64,000 nt of DNA from Kitasatospora gansuensis. GTDB lineage: Bacteria > Actinomycetota > Actinomycetes > Streptomycetales > Streptomycetaceae. The notes below the pieces were generated by a model, which saw only the letters and a list, made by a program, of their open reading frames with translations, was not told the DNA's origin and made no database searches. Where the stretch lies: contig NZ_JACHJR010000001.1 in the NCBI RefSeq assembly GCF_014203705.1, forward strand, positions 5,890,001 to 5,954,000, written 5' to 3'. Positions 25,517-33,489 of this stretch are shown piece by piece (the stretch's first letter is position 1; each line of letters opens with the position of its first letter). The translations under genes and the position numbers were made by a program.

Positions 25517-26875
25517 CGGACGGTCGGACTGCTGGTCCGTCGGCCCCGGCAGCCGGGTGGCCAGGGCGGCGGCGGTCAGGGTGGCCAGGGCGGCGAAGGT
25601 CAGCAGGGCGGGGCCGGTGGCCAGGCCGAGGGTGGTGAGGGTGGTCGCGCCCGCGACGCCGAGGGTGGGGCCGAGGTTCATCGCGGTCTGCTGGAGGCCG
25701 CCCGCGACCCCGGCGTTGTCCAGGGCGGCACGGCGCACGATGACGGCGGTCGCGGTGACCATCACGCTGCCGAAGCCCGCGCCCAGCAGCAGGAAGCCGC
25801 CGGTGGTGTCGAACCAGCCGGAGGTCCACCCGGAGGACCAGCCGGAGGACCGGTCGAGCCGGGCGAGCAGCAGGATGCCGAGGCCGATCAGCAGCAGGCC
25901 CGAGACCGCGGTCCGGCGGGCGCCGTGACGGCGCATCAGCACGGCGGCGGCCGGGGCGGCCAGCACCATCAGGACGGCCAGCGGCAGGGCGCGCAGGCCG
26001 CTGCCCAGCGGGTCCAGGCCGAGCACGTCCTGGAGGTGGTAGGTGGCGAGGAAGAGCGTCCCGAACATCGCGGCCGAGGCGCCGACCAGCACCCCGAGGG
26101 CCGGGCCCGCAGCCGTCGGGCGGAGGATGCCAACGGGCAGCAGGGGATTGGGGGTCCGGCGTTCGTGCCGGACGAAGAGGGCGGCGGCGGCCACACCGAG
26201 GGCGGCGCTCGGCAGGCTCGGGGCGGGCAGCGTGGTGAGGGCGTGCACCAGGCAGGCCAGGGTGAGGGCGAGCAGGGCGGCGCCGGGGAGGTCCAGGCCG
26301 ACCCGGCGGGTGGGTTCGGGCAGGCGGACCAGGAGGGCGAGCAGGCCGACCAGCAGGGCGGGCGCGACGCCGAGGAAGAAGACCGCCCGCCAGCCGAAGT
26401 GGGTGGTGAGCGCGCCGCCGACCACCGGTCCGGCGGCGGCCGCCAGGCCGATCGCACTGGTGCGCAGGGCGATCGGCATGCCGAGCCGGTCGGCCGGGTA
26501 GGCGGCGCGCAGCATGCCGAGGGTGGCGGGTTGCAGCAACGCCCCGAACACGCCCTGGAGCACCCGCAGACCGATCACCCAGCCGATGCCGGGGGCCAGG
26601 CCGATGGCCGCCGAGGTGGCGGCGAAGCCGAGCACCCCGACGGCGAAGACCCGGCGGTGGCCGTACCGGTCGCCGAGGCGGCCCGCGAAGACCAGCAGCG
26701 CGGCGACCGCGATCAGGTACCCGGTGCTGGTCCACTGGACCTGGGCGAACGAGGCGTCCAGGTCACGCTGCAGGGTGGGCTGGGCAACGGTCAGCACGGT
26801 GCCGTCCAGGGCCACCACCATGGCGCCGGTGATGCTCCCGGCCAGGGTCAGCCGCTGTCGGCGGCGGGGGTTCAC
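25442..26875 (-). CDS. MFS drug exporter, DHA2 family
   Basis: 477 residues, about 14 hydrophobic segments. TM1 has VVALDGTVLTVAQPTL and the first loop has motif A (GRLGDRYGHRRVF). Typical of EmrB/QacA-type proton-driven multidrug exporters. Its start overlaps the stop of the TetR gene at 26872-27435 by 4 nt, so regulator and pump are one operon under the double operator at 27435-27470. The hydrophilic C-terminus (about 455-477) is encoded in the overlap with the MATE gene. Confidence 0.87.
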   Translation of the reverse strand: MNPRRRQRLTLAGSITGAMVVALDGTVLTVAQPTLQRDLDASFAQVQWTSTGYLIAVAALLVFAGRLGDRYGHRRVFAVGVLGFAATSAAIGLAPGIGWVIGLRVLQGVFGALLQPATLGMLRAAYPADRLGMPIALRTSAIGLAAAAGPVVGGALTTHFGWRAVFFLGVAPALLVGLLALLVRLPEPTRRVGLDLPGAALLALTLACLVHALTTLPAPSLPSAALGVAAAALFVRHERRTPNPLLPVGILRPTAAGPALGVLVGASAAMFGTLFLATYHLQDVLGLDPLGSGLRALPLAVLMVLAAPAAAVLMRRHGARRTAVSGLLLIGLGILLLARLDRSSGWSSGWTSGWFDTTGGFLLLGAGFGSVMVTATAVIVRRAALDNAGVAGGLQQTAMNLGPTLGVAGATTLTTLGLATGPALLTFAALATLTAAALATRLPGPTDQQSDRPSGRAGSLHRPVHRERDRPAQRRPG

Positions 26876-27435
26876 CGGGTCTCCGGGCCGAGGTGGGCGT
26901 CCAGGGCGGATCGCAGAACGGGCTCGAAGTCCTCGGTACCAGTGGCGAGTTGGAGACTGCCCCAGCGCCGGAGCTGCGCCAGTCCGTGCAGGTTGGCCCA
27001 GAGCGCGCCCGCGACCACGGCCGGTTCCGGACGGAGCTGCGCGACCAGCCGGACCAGCTGCTCGAACAGCGGCAGGCTGGTGTCGCGCAGGCCGAGCTCA
27101 CCGCTCTCCAGCAGGTCGTGACGGAACATCAGCTCGTACATGCCCGGGTTGCTCCGGGCGAACTCGAGGTAGACCCGGGCCAGTTCGGCGACGTGGGCCC
27201 GGGGCGTCGGCCCGGCGGCGCCGGCGGTCAGCGCGCCGAGCTGCCCGAAGCCTTCGCGGGCGATCGCGGAGAGCAGGGTGAGGTGAGTCGGGAAGTACCG
27301 GCGCGGGGCGCCGTGCGAGACCCCGGCCCGGCGGGCGATCTCGCGCAGGGAGAGTGCCGCCAGGCCTTCTTCGGCCAGCAGCTCGACTCCGGCGGCCACC
27401 AGCCGGGTACGCAGGTCGAGGTCTTCGCTTGTCAT
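26872..27435 (-). CDS. TetR-family regulator of the MFS exporter
   Basis: 187 residues. Helix-turn-helix AALSLREIARRAGVSHGAPRRYFPTHLTLLSAIA (about 26-58) is followed by a TetR_C-type ligand domain. The start could be the ATG at 27433-27435 or the GTG two codons upstream. Neither has a Shine-Dalgarno sequence and the first operator palindrome overlaps the start, so the mRNA is probably leaderless. Coupled by ATGA-type overlap to the pump gene, it is most likely its ligand-released repressor. Confidence 0.88.
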   Translation of the reverse strand: MTSEDLDLRTRLVAAGVELLAEEGLAALSLREIARRAGVSHGAPRRYFPTHLTLLSAIAREGFGQLGALTAGAAGPTPRAHVAELARVYLEFARSNPGMYELMFRHDLLESGELGLRDTSLPLFEQLVRLVAQLRPEPAVVAGALWANLHGLAQLRRWGSLQLATGTEDFEPVLRSALDAHLGPETR

Positions 27436-27470
27436 AGACACTGTCTACCAGGGCGTGTAGACAGTGTCTA
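27435..27470. promoter_or_regulatory. Double TetR operator
   Basis: Two 13-bp perfect palindromes, TAGACA-C-TGTCTA (27435-27447) and TAGACA-G-TGTCTA (27458-27470), with centres 23 bp apart, directly at the start of the TetR gene. Probable autoregulatory operator of the TetR-MFS operon. Confidence 0.82.
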
Positions 27471-27612
27471 CTCGGTGACTGTCGCGAAAGGATGGAAACT
27501 TTCTTTACCTTTTGCGGCGGCCACCGTACTGACCAGCGCGGATGGCGCAGAGCGCGGGTAAAGAAGGTCTGCTGACGTCGGGTCAGTCCGCACGCAGGCT
27601 ATTGACGGCCCC

Positions 27613-27628
27613 ATTGGTCCAGTCCAAT
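27613..27628. promoter_or_regulatory. DasR-box-like site upstream of GH18 chitinase
   Basis: ATTGGTCCAGTCCAAT matches the DasR responsive element consensus A(C/T)TGGTCTAGACCA(G/A)T at 14 of 16 positions and has 5-bp palindromic ends. It lies about 120 bp upstream of the chitinase ATG. DasR is the GlcNAc-responsive GntR repressor of chitin genes in Streptomyces. The rest of 27471-27748 holds no gene I can support. Confidence 0.62.
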
Positions 27629-27748
27629 CTGTCACCTGTCGTGCTCAGGTACGGCCCCGAGGGCTCCCCATCCCCCACCGGGCGCCCCGTCTCCCAGCCG
27701 GGTCGCTTGCACCGCCGGAAACCCCACTCCTCCGGAGGAACGTCACCC

Positions 27749-30037
27749 ATGCTCGAACGAGCCCTGCCCGGGCGCCCTGTCGCGCCCCGGGCCACTTCGC
27801 GGCGGAGAGCGGGCGCTCTCGCGCTCGCCGCCGCGCTCTCCACCGGCAGCGTCGCGGTGGTCGCCTCACTGGACTCGGCCTCCGCCGCCACGGTCAACCT
27901 GCTGTCCAACGCCGACTTCGAGACCGGGTCGCTGGCCGGCTGGAGCTGTGCCGGTGGTAGCGGGTCGGTGATCGGCAACCCCGTGCACGGCGGCTCGTAC
28001 GCGCTGAGCGCGGCGGCCACCGCCGGTGCCACCGCGCAGTGCCAGCAGACCGTCACCGTCCAGCCCAACACCACGTACACGCTGGCGGGTTGGGTCCAGG
28101 GCAGCTACGTCTACCTGGGTGCCACCGGCACCGGGGTGAACGCGCAGACCTGGACCCCCTCGGCCACCGGCTGGAGCCAGCTCTCCACCAGCTTCAAGAC
28201 CGGCGCGAGCACCACCTCGGTGACCGTCTTCACACACGGCTGGTACGGCCAGGGCACCTACCGGGCCGACGACCTGACGCTGACCGGACCGGCCGGGTCC
28301 AGCCCGTCGCCGAGCGTCACCCCGTCCAACAGCGCCAGCCCCAGCGCGAGTTCGAGCGCGAGCCCGAGCGTCACGCCGTCCAGCAGTGCCAGCCCCAGCC
28401 CGAGCGGCAGCCCGTCCGGCCCGGTCGGCGACGGCAAGGTCAGCACGCCCGCCGGCCTGAAGGTCGAGCAGGTCACGCACAACGCGGTGGTGCTCTCCTG
28501 GCAGCCGTCCACCGACCAGACCGACAACGTCCCGGCCTACAAGGTGTACCGCCAGGGGCAGTTGGTGGCCACCTCGATGGGCACCAGGGTCACCGTCAGC
28601 TCGCTGCTGCCCGGCACCACCGCGAGCTTCAGCGTGCAGGGGTACGACGGCGCGGGCCACGCCTCCGGCCAGTCGACGCCGGTCACCGTGACCACGGCGG
28701 TGGCCCCGGCCACCGGCCCGTACCGCTCGGCCTACTTCGACCAGTGGGGCGTGTACGAGAACACCTACTTCGCGAAGAACGTCGACACCACCGGCTCGGC
28801 CGCCAAGCTGGACGTGATCACCTACGCGTTCGCCAACATCCACCCGACCTCGCACACCTGCTTCGAGGCCGTGAAGGCCTCCGACGCGACGCACGAGGAC
28901 AACCCCAACGCGGGTGACGGCGCTGGCGACGCGTACGCCGACTACCAGATGGACTACACCTCGGCGACCAGCGTGGACGGCTCCACCGACGTCTACGAGC
29001 AGCCGATCAAGGGCAACTTCAACCAGCTCCGCCAGCTCAAGGCCAAGTACCCGAACCTGCGGCTGACCATCTCGATCGGCGGCTGGACCTACTCGAAGTA
29101 CTTCTCCGACGCGGCCGCCACGGATGCCAAGCGGAAGGCCTTCGTCTCCTCCTGCCTGAACATGTTCCTCAAGGGCGACCTGCCGAAGAACGTCGCGGGC
29201 GACCCGTCCGGCGGCGTCGCGGCGGCGGCCGGTCTGTTCGACGGCATCGACCTGGACTGGGAGTACCCGGGCTCGGCCGGCGGCCACGTGGGCAACCACA
29301 CCTCGACCGCCGACAAGCAGAACTTCACCCTGCTGCTCAAGGAGTTCCGCGAGCAGCTGGACGCGTACGGCGCCCCGCTCGGCAAGCGCTTCCTGCTCAC
29401 CGCCGCACTGCCGGCCGGGCAGGACAAGATCCAGTACCTGGAGACCGACAGGATCGGCGCCTACCTGGACTACGCCGACGTGATGACCTACGACATGCAC
29501 GGCGCCTGGGACGCCAAGGGCCCGACCAACCTGCAGGACCCGCTGCACGACAGCCCGGCCGACCCGGCCACGCCGATCACCCCGGGCAACCGCAAGTACA
29601 ACGTGGACACCGCGCTCACCGCGTACACCACCGGCCTGCCGGAGTACGGCATCGCGGGCGGCTTCCCGGCCAACAAGCTGGTGCTCGGGATCCCGTTCTA
29701 CTGGCGGGGCTGGACCGGTGTCCCGGCCGGGGCCAACTTCGGTCTCTACCAGACCGCGACCGGCCCGACCCCGGCCAAGCCGCTCAGCCAGGAGGCCGGT
29801 CTGGCCGCCTGGCGGGAGCTCACCCCGACCGCGGCCAACACGCACTGGGACCCGGTGACGGAGAGCTCCTGGATCTACGACGGCACCAACTTCTGGACCG
29901 GTGACACCCCGCAGGCGATCCAGGCCCGCGGCGCGTACGCCAAGTCCAAGGGGCTGGCCGGAATGTTCGCCTTCGCCCTGGAGAACGACGACAACGCCGG
30001 CAGTCTGCTCAACGCCATGGCAGGCAGCCTGAATTGA
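27749..30037 (+). CDS. Secreted GH18 chitinase with CBM and FnIII domains
   Basis: 762 residues with GGAGGAA before the ATG. A signal peptide (about 1-46, Arg-rich then Ala-rich, ending ASA) is followed by a carbohydrate-binding module of CBM4/9- or CBM16-like type starting NLLSNADFETGSLAGW (about 49-185), a Ser/Pro linker (about 188-230), a fibronectin III domain (about 233-320) and a GH18 catalytic barrel (about 325-762). The catalytic motif is DGIDLDWE, with acid/base Glu 508, preceded by the SIGGWTYS strand. It hydrolyses chitin with retention outside the cell. The Arg-rich signal is compatible with export by Sec. Likely induced through DasR. Confidence 0.95.
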   Translation: MLERALPGRPVAPRATSRRRAGALALAAALSTGSVAVVASLDSASAATVNLLSNADFETGSLAGWSCAGGSGSVIGNPVHGGSYALSAAATAGATAQCQQTVTVQPNTTYTLAGWVQGSYVYLGATGTGVNAQTWTPSATGWSQLSTSFKTGASTTSVTVFTHGWYGQGTYRADDLTLTGPAGSSPSPSVTPSNSASPSASSSASPSVTPSSSASPSPSGSPSGPVGDGKVSTPAGLKVEQVTHNAVVLSWQPSTDQTDNVPAYKVYRQGQLVATSMGTRVTVSSLLPGTTASFSVQGYDGAGHASGQSTPVTVTTAVAPATGPYRSAYFDQWGVYENTYFAKNVDTTGSAAKLDVITYAFANIHPTSHTCFEAVKASDATHEDNPNAGDGAGDAYADYQMDYTSATSVDGSTDVYEQPIKGNFNQLRQLKAKYPNLRLTISIGGWTYSKYFSDAAATDAKRKAFVSSCLNMFLKGDLPKNVAGDPSGGVAAAAGLFDGIDLDWEYPGSAGGHVGNHTSTADKQNFTLLLKEFREQLDAYGAPLGKRFLLTAALPAGQDKIQYLETDRIGAYLDYADVMTYDMHGAWDAKGPTNLQDPLHDSPADPATPITPGNRKYNVDTALTAYTTGLPEYGIAGGFPANKLVLGIPFYWRGWTGVPAGANFGLYQTATGPTPAKPLSQEAGLAAWRELTPTAANTHWDPVTESSWIYDGTNFWTGDTPQAIQARGAYAKSKGLAGMFAFALENDDNAGSLLNAMAGSLN

Positions 30038-30050
30038 CCCCTGCTCCAAG

Positions 30051-30083
30051 CGGCCCGCATCCCCTTCCCGGGGGTGCGGGCCG
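30051..30083 (+). terminator. GH18 chitinase terminator
   Basis: CGGCCCGCATCCCC (30051-30064) pairs with GGGGGTGCGGGCCG (30070-30083), one T-G wobble, loop TTCCC, 14 nt after the stop codon. Confidence 0.8.
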
Positions 30084-30276
30084 TCGGCGTCCCTGATCGG
30101 TTTTCGGCCAGCACCCTCAGGCGGGTAGGGGTGGTGCCCCCCGGCAGGGGGAGAACCGGTTCGGTCTCCGGGACGACAGGGGGTGGACCTGCGGTGGACG
30201 CGTCGGCCCGGCGCAGGCTGTGAGAGTGGGGCAGCCGGAAGGGACTCCGGCCGAACTGATCGAGGGGAACTGACTG

Positions 30277-31509
30277 ATGCTCAACGGACGCGGGCGCACG
30301 GCACTCCGGGCAGCGGCGGTGGCACTGGCCGCCGCGACGGTGGTCGCGGTGGTGGCACCGGTCGCGGGAGCGGCCGACGTACCCCGGCAGGCGGTCACGG
30401 TGGCGGCGGGCGTTCCCACCGACCGGGTGGCGCTCGACCGGGCGCTGCACGACGTGGTCGAGGCCGGCGGCGCCAGCGCCGTGCTGGGCCGGGTGGTACA
30501 GGACGGCCGGACGGTCTGGCAGGGCGCGGCCGGGCAGTCCGATCTGGACACCGGAGCGCCGGCCCGGGCGGACGGCCGATTCCGGATCGGCAGCACCACC
30601 AAGACCTTCGTGTCCACCGTGGTGCTCCAGCTGGTGGCCGAGCGGAAGGTGAAGCTGGACGATCCGATCGAGCGCTACCTGCCGGGCACGGTGCCCAACG
30701 GCGCGAACATCACCGTCCGTCAGATCCTCAACCACACCAGCGGGCTGTACAGCTACACCGGTGACGAACAGCTCGGCATGAGCAGCCCGGAGGGGCTGCG
30801 GGCCTGGGCCGAGGGCGGCCGGGCGACCACCTACCGGGCGCAGGACCTGCTGGCGATGGCCTTCCGGCACGAGCCGCTGTTCGCCCCCGGCGCCGACTGG
30901 TCCTACTCCAACACCAACTACATCGTGGCCGGGCTGCTGATCGAGAAGGTCACCGGCCGGGGCTGGGCGAAGGAGGTGGAGCGGCGGATCATCCAGCCAC
31001 TCGGTCTGCACGACACCTCGATGCCGGGCACCTCGATGGCGGTCCCCGGGCCGCACGCCAAGGGCTACCTGAAGTTCGACGACACCCGGATCGACGTGAC
31101 CCGGCTGAACCCGTCGATGGCGAGCTCGGCGGGTGCGGGCATCTCCACCACGGCGGACCTGACCCGGTTCAACGCGGCGCTGCTCGGCGGCCGGCTGCTG
31201 CGCCCGGCCGAGCTGGCCGAGATGAAGACGCCCTCGCCGCAGGCACTCGAGCGCGGGGTGGGGTACGGCCTCGGGTTGTGGCGGACCACCCTGCCCTGCG
31301 GTGAGTTCTGGGGTCACGACGGGGGCATCCCCGGGTACTCCACCATGCTGATGGGCGATGTGACGGGCCACCGGCAGATCAGCTACTCGGGCAACCCGTT
31401 CAACTCCTCGGCGGAGACCGCCCGGACGGCCCAGGCGCTGGTGAGTGTGATGGCCTGTGGTCCGGGCACCCCGAGCGCCCCGACCGCGCAGCTGATGAAG
31501 CTGGGCTGA
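30277..31509 (+). CDS. Secreted serine hydrolase (class C beta-lactamase / DD-peptidase fold)
   Basis: 410 residues. A signal peptide (about 1-33, hydrophobic Ala/Val run ending GAA) precedes a beta-lactamase-family domain. The nucleophile is in GSTTK (Ser 106, Lys 109), the second motif is YSN (Tyr 210) and the third is HDGG in place of KTG. Close relatives are annotated D-alanyl-D-alanine carboxypeptidase or esterase, and I cannot separate these from sequence. It acts outside the cell. Lying between two chitinase genes, it may be co-induced in the same life stage, but no DasR-like box was seen at its own promoter. Confidence 0.87.
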   Translation: MLNGRGRTALRAAAVALAAATVVAVVAPVAGAADVPRQAVTVAAGVPTDRVALDRALHDVVEAGGASAVLGRVVQDGRTVWQGAAGQSDLDTGAPARADGRFRIGSTTKTFVSTVVLQLVAERKVKLDDPIERYLPGTVPNGANITVRQILNHTSGLYSYTGDEQLGMSSPEGLRAWAEGGRATTYRAQDLLAMAFRHEPLFAPGADWSYSNTNYIVAGLLIEKVTGRGWAKEVERRIIQPLGLHDTSMPGTSMAVPGPHAKGYLKFDDTRIDVTRLNPSMASSAGAGISTTADLTRFNAALLGGRLLRPAELAEMKTPSPQALERGVGYGLGLWRTTLPCGEFWGHDGGIPGYSTMLMGDVTGHRQISYSGNPFNSSAETARTAQALVSVMACGPGTPSAPTAQLMKLG

Positions 31510-31526
31510 GGCCCGGGGCCGGGAGA

Positions 31527-31557
31527 GCGGGTGCGTCCAACGGGGGTGCGCACCCGC
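31527..31557. terminator. Bidirectional terminator, serine hydrolase / GH19 chitinase
   Basis: GCGGGTGCG (31527-31535) pairs with CGCACCCGC (31549-31557) across a 13-nt loop, between the stops of two convergent genes. Confidence 0.65.
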
Positions 31558-31567
31558 CCTTTCGGGG

Positions 31568-32665
31568 TCAGCAGCTCAGGTTCGAGCCGGCCACCGTGCC
31601 GAGGATCTGCACGAAGCTCTGGTACGCGTTGATCCGGCTCTGCACCTGGGCGGGGTTGCCGCCGTTGCACTCCAGCGAGCCGTTGATGCTGCGGATCGTC
31701 TCGCCGAAGCCGTAGCCGTTGACCATCGCGTTGTGCGGGGTCATGGTGCCGGGGCCGTTCTGGGTGTTCCAGTACCAGAGGGCGGTCTTCCAGGCGACGG
31801 CCGCGTCGGTCTGCACCAGGTTGGGGTTGTTCAGCAGGTTGATGCCGAGCGCGTCACCGGCCGCCTTGTAGTTGAAGTTCCAGCTGAGCTGGATCGGGCC
31901 GCGCCCGTAGTACGCGGCCTGTCCGGCCGGGCAGCCGTACGACTGCGAAGTGTCGCAGTAGTGCGGGTAGTTGGCGGTGTTCTGCTCGACCACGTAGACC
32001 AGGCCACCGGTCTCGTGGCTGACGTTGGCGAGGAAGGCGGCGGCCTCCTGCTTGCGGACGGTGTCGCTGCCGGTGCCCGTGAACGCCGGGTAGGCGCTGA
32101 GCGCGGCGGTCAGCCCGCTGTAGGTGTAGAACGAGTTCCGGCTCGGGAACATCTGGTTGAACTGGGCCTCGCTGACCGGGAATCCGCCCGGGGTGGCGGT
32201 GGCGGTGGGCGTGGGGGTCGAGCCGCCGCCGCAGGTGTACGGGTCCCAGTACCAGGTGCTGATCACCGGGTCGTAGCCCGGGTTGTCGTGCTCGGCGACG
32301 TAGTACTTGCCGTCGGTGTACTTGACGATGCTGCCGGTGGTGTAGGTCTGACCGGCCACCCAGGCGGGGTAGTTGCAGCTGCCGGAGGTGGCGGTCGGGG
32401 TCGGGGTCGGGGTCGGCGTGCTGCCGCCGCAGGTGCCCTGGTCGGCCCAGACGCCCGAGCTGCCGCCCGGGGTCTCGTTCTGGGTCCACCACTTGGCGGA
32501 CCAGTTGTGGCCGTTGTACGAGGCGGTGTTGCCGCCCACGTAGACGGCGGAGGAGCTCCAGGCGGTGGCGCAGCTCGCGGCCGAGGCGGCGGCGGGCAGC
32601 AGGACGGCCAGGCCGACCGCGATGACCATCGCGGAGAGCAGGGCCAGGAGTCGTTTTGTCGACAC
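31568..32665 (-). CDS. Secreted GH19 chitinase with two chitin-binding modules
   Basis: 365 residues from a GTG start after AGGGGTG. Signal peptide about 1-29 (ends ASA). Two CBM5/12 modules (about 31-80 and 97-146) each end in a Cys-containing W/Y-rich motif and are joined by Thr-Pro linkers. The GH19 catalytic domain covers about 160-365. Catalytic Glu 218 is in NVSHETGG, with a second acidic residue (Glu 227) nine residues on, and YYGRGPIQLSWNFNY is the family signature. It cleaves chitin with inversion and often has antifungal action. Similar to Streptomyces chitinases F and G. Two CBMs are one more than in those. Confidence 0.95.
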   Translation of the reverse strand: MSTKRLLALLSAMVIAVGLAVLLPAAASAASCATAWSSSAVYVGGNTASYNGHNWSAKWWTQNETPGGSSGVWADQGTCGGSTPTPTPTPTATSGSCNYPAWVAGQTYTTGSIVKYTDGKYYVAEHDNPGYDPVISTWYWDPYTCGGGSTPTPTATATPGGFPVSEAQFNQMFPSRNSFYTYSGLTAALSAYPAFTGTGSDTVRKQEAAAFLANVSHETGGLVYVVEQNTANYPHYCDTSQSYGCPAGQAAYYGRGPIQLSWNFNYKAAGDALGINLLNNPNLVQTDAAVAWKTALWYWNTQNGPGTMTPHNAMVNGYGFGETIRSINGSLECNGGNPAQVQSRINAYQSFVQILGTVAGSNLSC

Positions 32666-32676
32666 TTCATCACCCC

Positions 32677-32727
32677 TACGTGCGGTGGGGGCCGCACGAT
32701 CGACTACAGATACGTCCGGTGGGGGCC
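32677..32727. repeat. Direct repeat in GH19 chitinase promoter region
   Basis: The 17-mer TACGTGCGGTGGGGGCC (32677-32693) recurs at 32711-32727 with one change (G to C at the sixth base), 34 bp apart, just upstream of the chitinase start. It may bind a regulator or be a small duplication. Confidence 0.55.
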
Positions 32728-32775
32728 CGCCGGGAAGCGGGGCCGGTACGGGACTGTGTGAGGGGACTCAACCGC

Positions 32776-32791
32776 AGTGGTCTACACCTGT
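32776..32791. promoter_or_regulatory. DasR-box-like site upstream of GH19 chitinase
   Basis: AGTGGTCTACACCTGT agrees with the DasR element consensus at 13 of 16 positions. Its core TGGTCTACACCT also resembles the 12-bp TGGTCCAGACCT element of Streptomyces chitinase promoters. It lies about 110 bp upstream of the chitinase start. Confidence 0.62.
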
Positions 32792-32870
32792 CAAGGGCTC
32801 CGGGGCGGTTCGGGCACGCCCTGATCCATCGCACTGACGGGTCGTCAGAGTACGTACTGGCGCAGCACGG

Positions 32871-33000
32871 CAGTACTCCTACGACGTCGGCACCTGGCAC
32901 ATCGTCACGCTGAACTCCAACGCATGTCGGCGGGCTCGGCCCGGGAGCAGTGGCTGCGCGCCGACCTGGCCGCTCTACCAGGCGCTCCAGCTTGATCAGG
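32871..33000 (+). pseudogene. Metallophosphoesterase fragment, frameshifted
   Basis: One frame reads QYSYDVGTWHIVTLNSNA. One frame over, it continues SAREQWLRADLAALP. Together these match the middle of secreted actinobacterial metallophosphoesterases ('YSYDxGTWHIVxLNS ... QEQWLRADLA'). The upstream metal-binding region and the rest of the enzyme are missing. A relic about 130 nt long, with no start codon or ribosome site of its own. Confidence 0.7.
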
Positions 33001-33036
33001 GGCACGGGGGAGCCGGTCGGTCGGCTCTCCCGCGCC

Positions 33037-33435
33037 TCAGCGCTGTTCGGCGGCGAGCTTCTCCAGGGTGGCGACGGCCCGTTCGGCATCGGCGGCCTCG
33101 ACGAACAGGTGGTCGTGGTGGAAACCCGCCACCACGTTGCAGCTGATGCCCTCCGCCGCCAGCCGGGTGGCCACCGCGGCGGTCAGGCCGACCGCCTCCA
33201 GCGCCGAGTGGATCCGCAGCGTGATCCAGGCGGCCACGTACTCGTACGGCAGCCCGAGCGCGTCCGCCTCCTCCTGCGCCACCACCACGGTGGGGCCCTC
33301 GGGTTCGGCCACCGTGACGATCGGCTGCAGTCCGACCGGCACCCGGGCCGCCAGCGTGCAGTACACGTACCGCCCGGGGTTGAGCTCCGGGCGCATCCCG
33401 CTCAGCAGCTTCCGCAGATCACTCTCACCAGCCAT
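33037..33435 (-). CDS. ACT-domain protein
   Basis: 132 residues, a small cytoplasmic protein of the ACT/CASTOR-like type: an N-terminal segment (LNPGRYVYCTL..., TVAEPEGPTVVV) and a C-terminal ACT-like unit with AAVATRLAAEGISCNVVAGFHHDHLFV. Such proteins are thought to sense small molecules, often amino acids, but this family has no assigned ligand. The ATG at 33435 is preferred; a GTG three codons upstream is possible. It lies just downstream of the HEAT/beta-helix gene on the same strand, 54 nt from its stop. Confidence 0.75.
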   Translation of the reverse strand: MAGESDLRKLLSGMRPELNPGRYVYCTLAARVPVGLQPIVTVAEPEGPTVVVAQEEADALGLPYEYVAAWITLRIHSALEAVGLTAAVATRLAAEGISCNVVAGFHHDHLFVEAADAERAVATLEKLAAEQR

Positions 33436-33489
33436 GGCCGCCACGGTAGTCGGTACGGGTGGCCCGGGCCGCGGGCGACACGGCCCGGA

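Noticed and set aside
28290..28430. Tandem short repeats in the GH18 chitinase
   Set aside because: They encode the Ser/Pro/Ala linker between carbohydrate-binding and FnIII domains and keep the frame. Not a CRISPR or mobile repeat.
32200..32420. GGGGTCGGGGTCGG-type G-rich repeats that might form a quadruplex
   Set aside because: They encode the Thr-Pro linkers of the GH19 chitinase. A structural role cannot be claimed from sequence alone.
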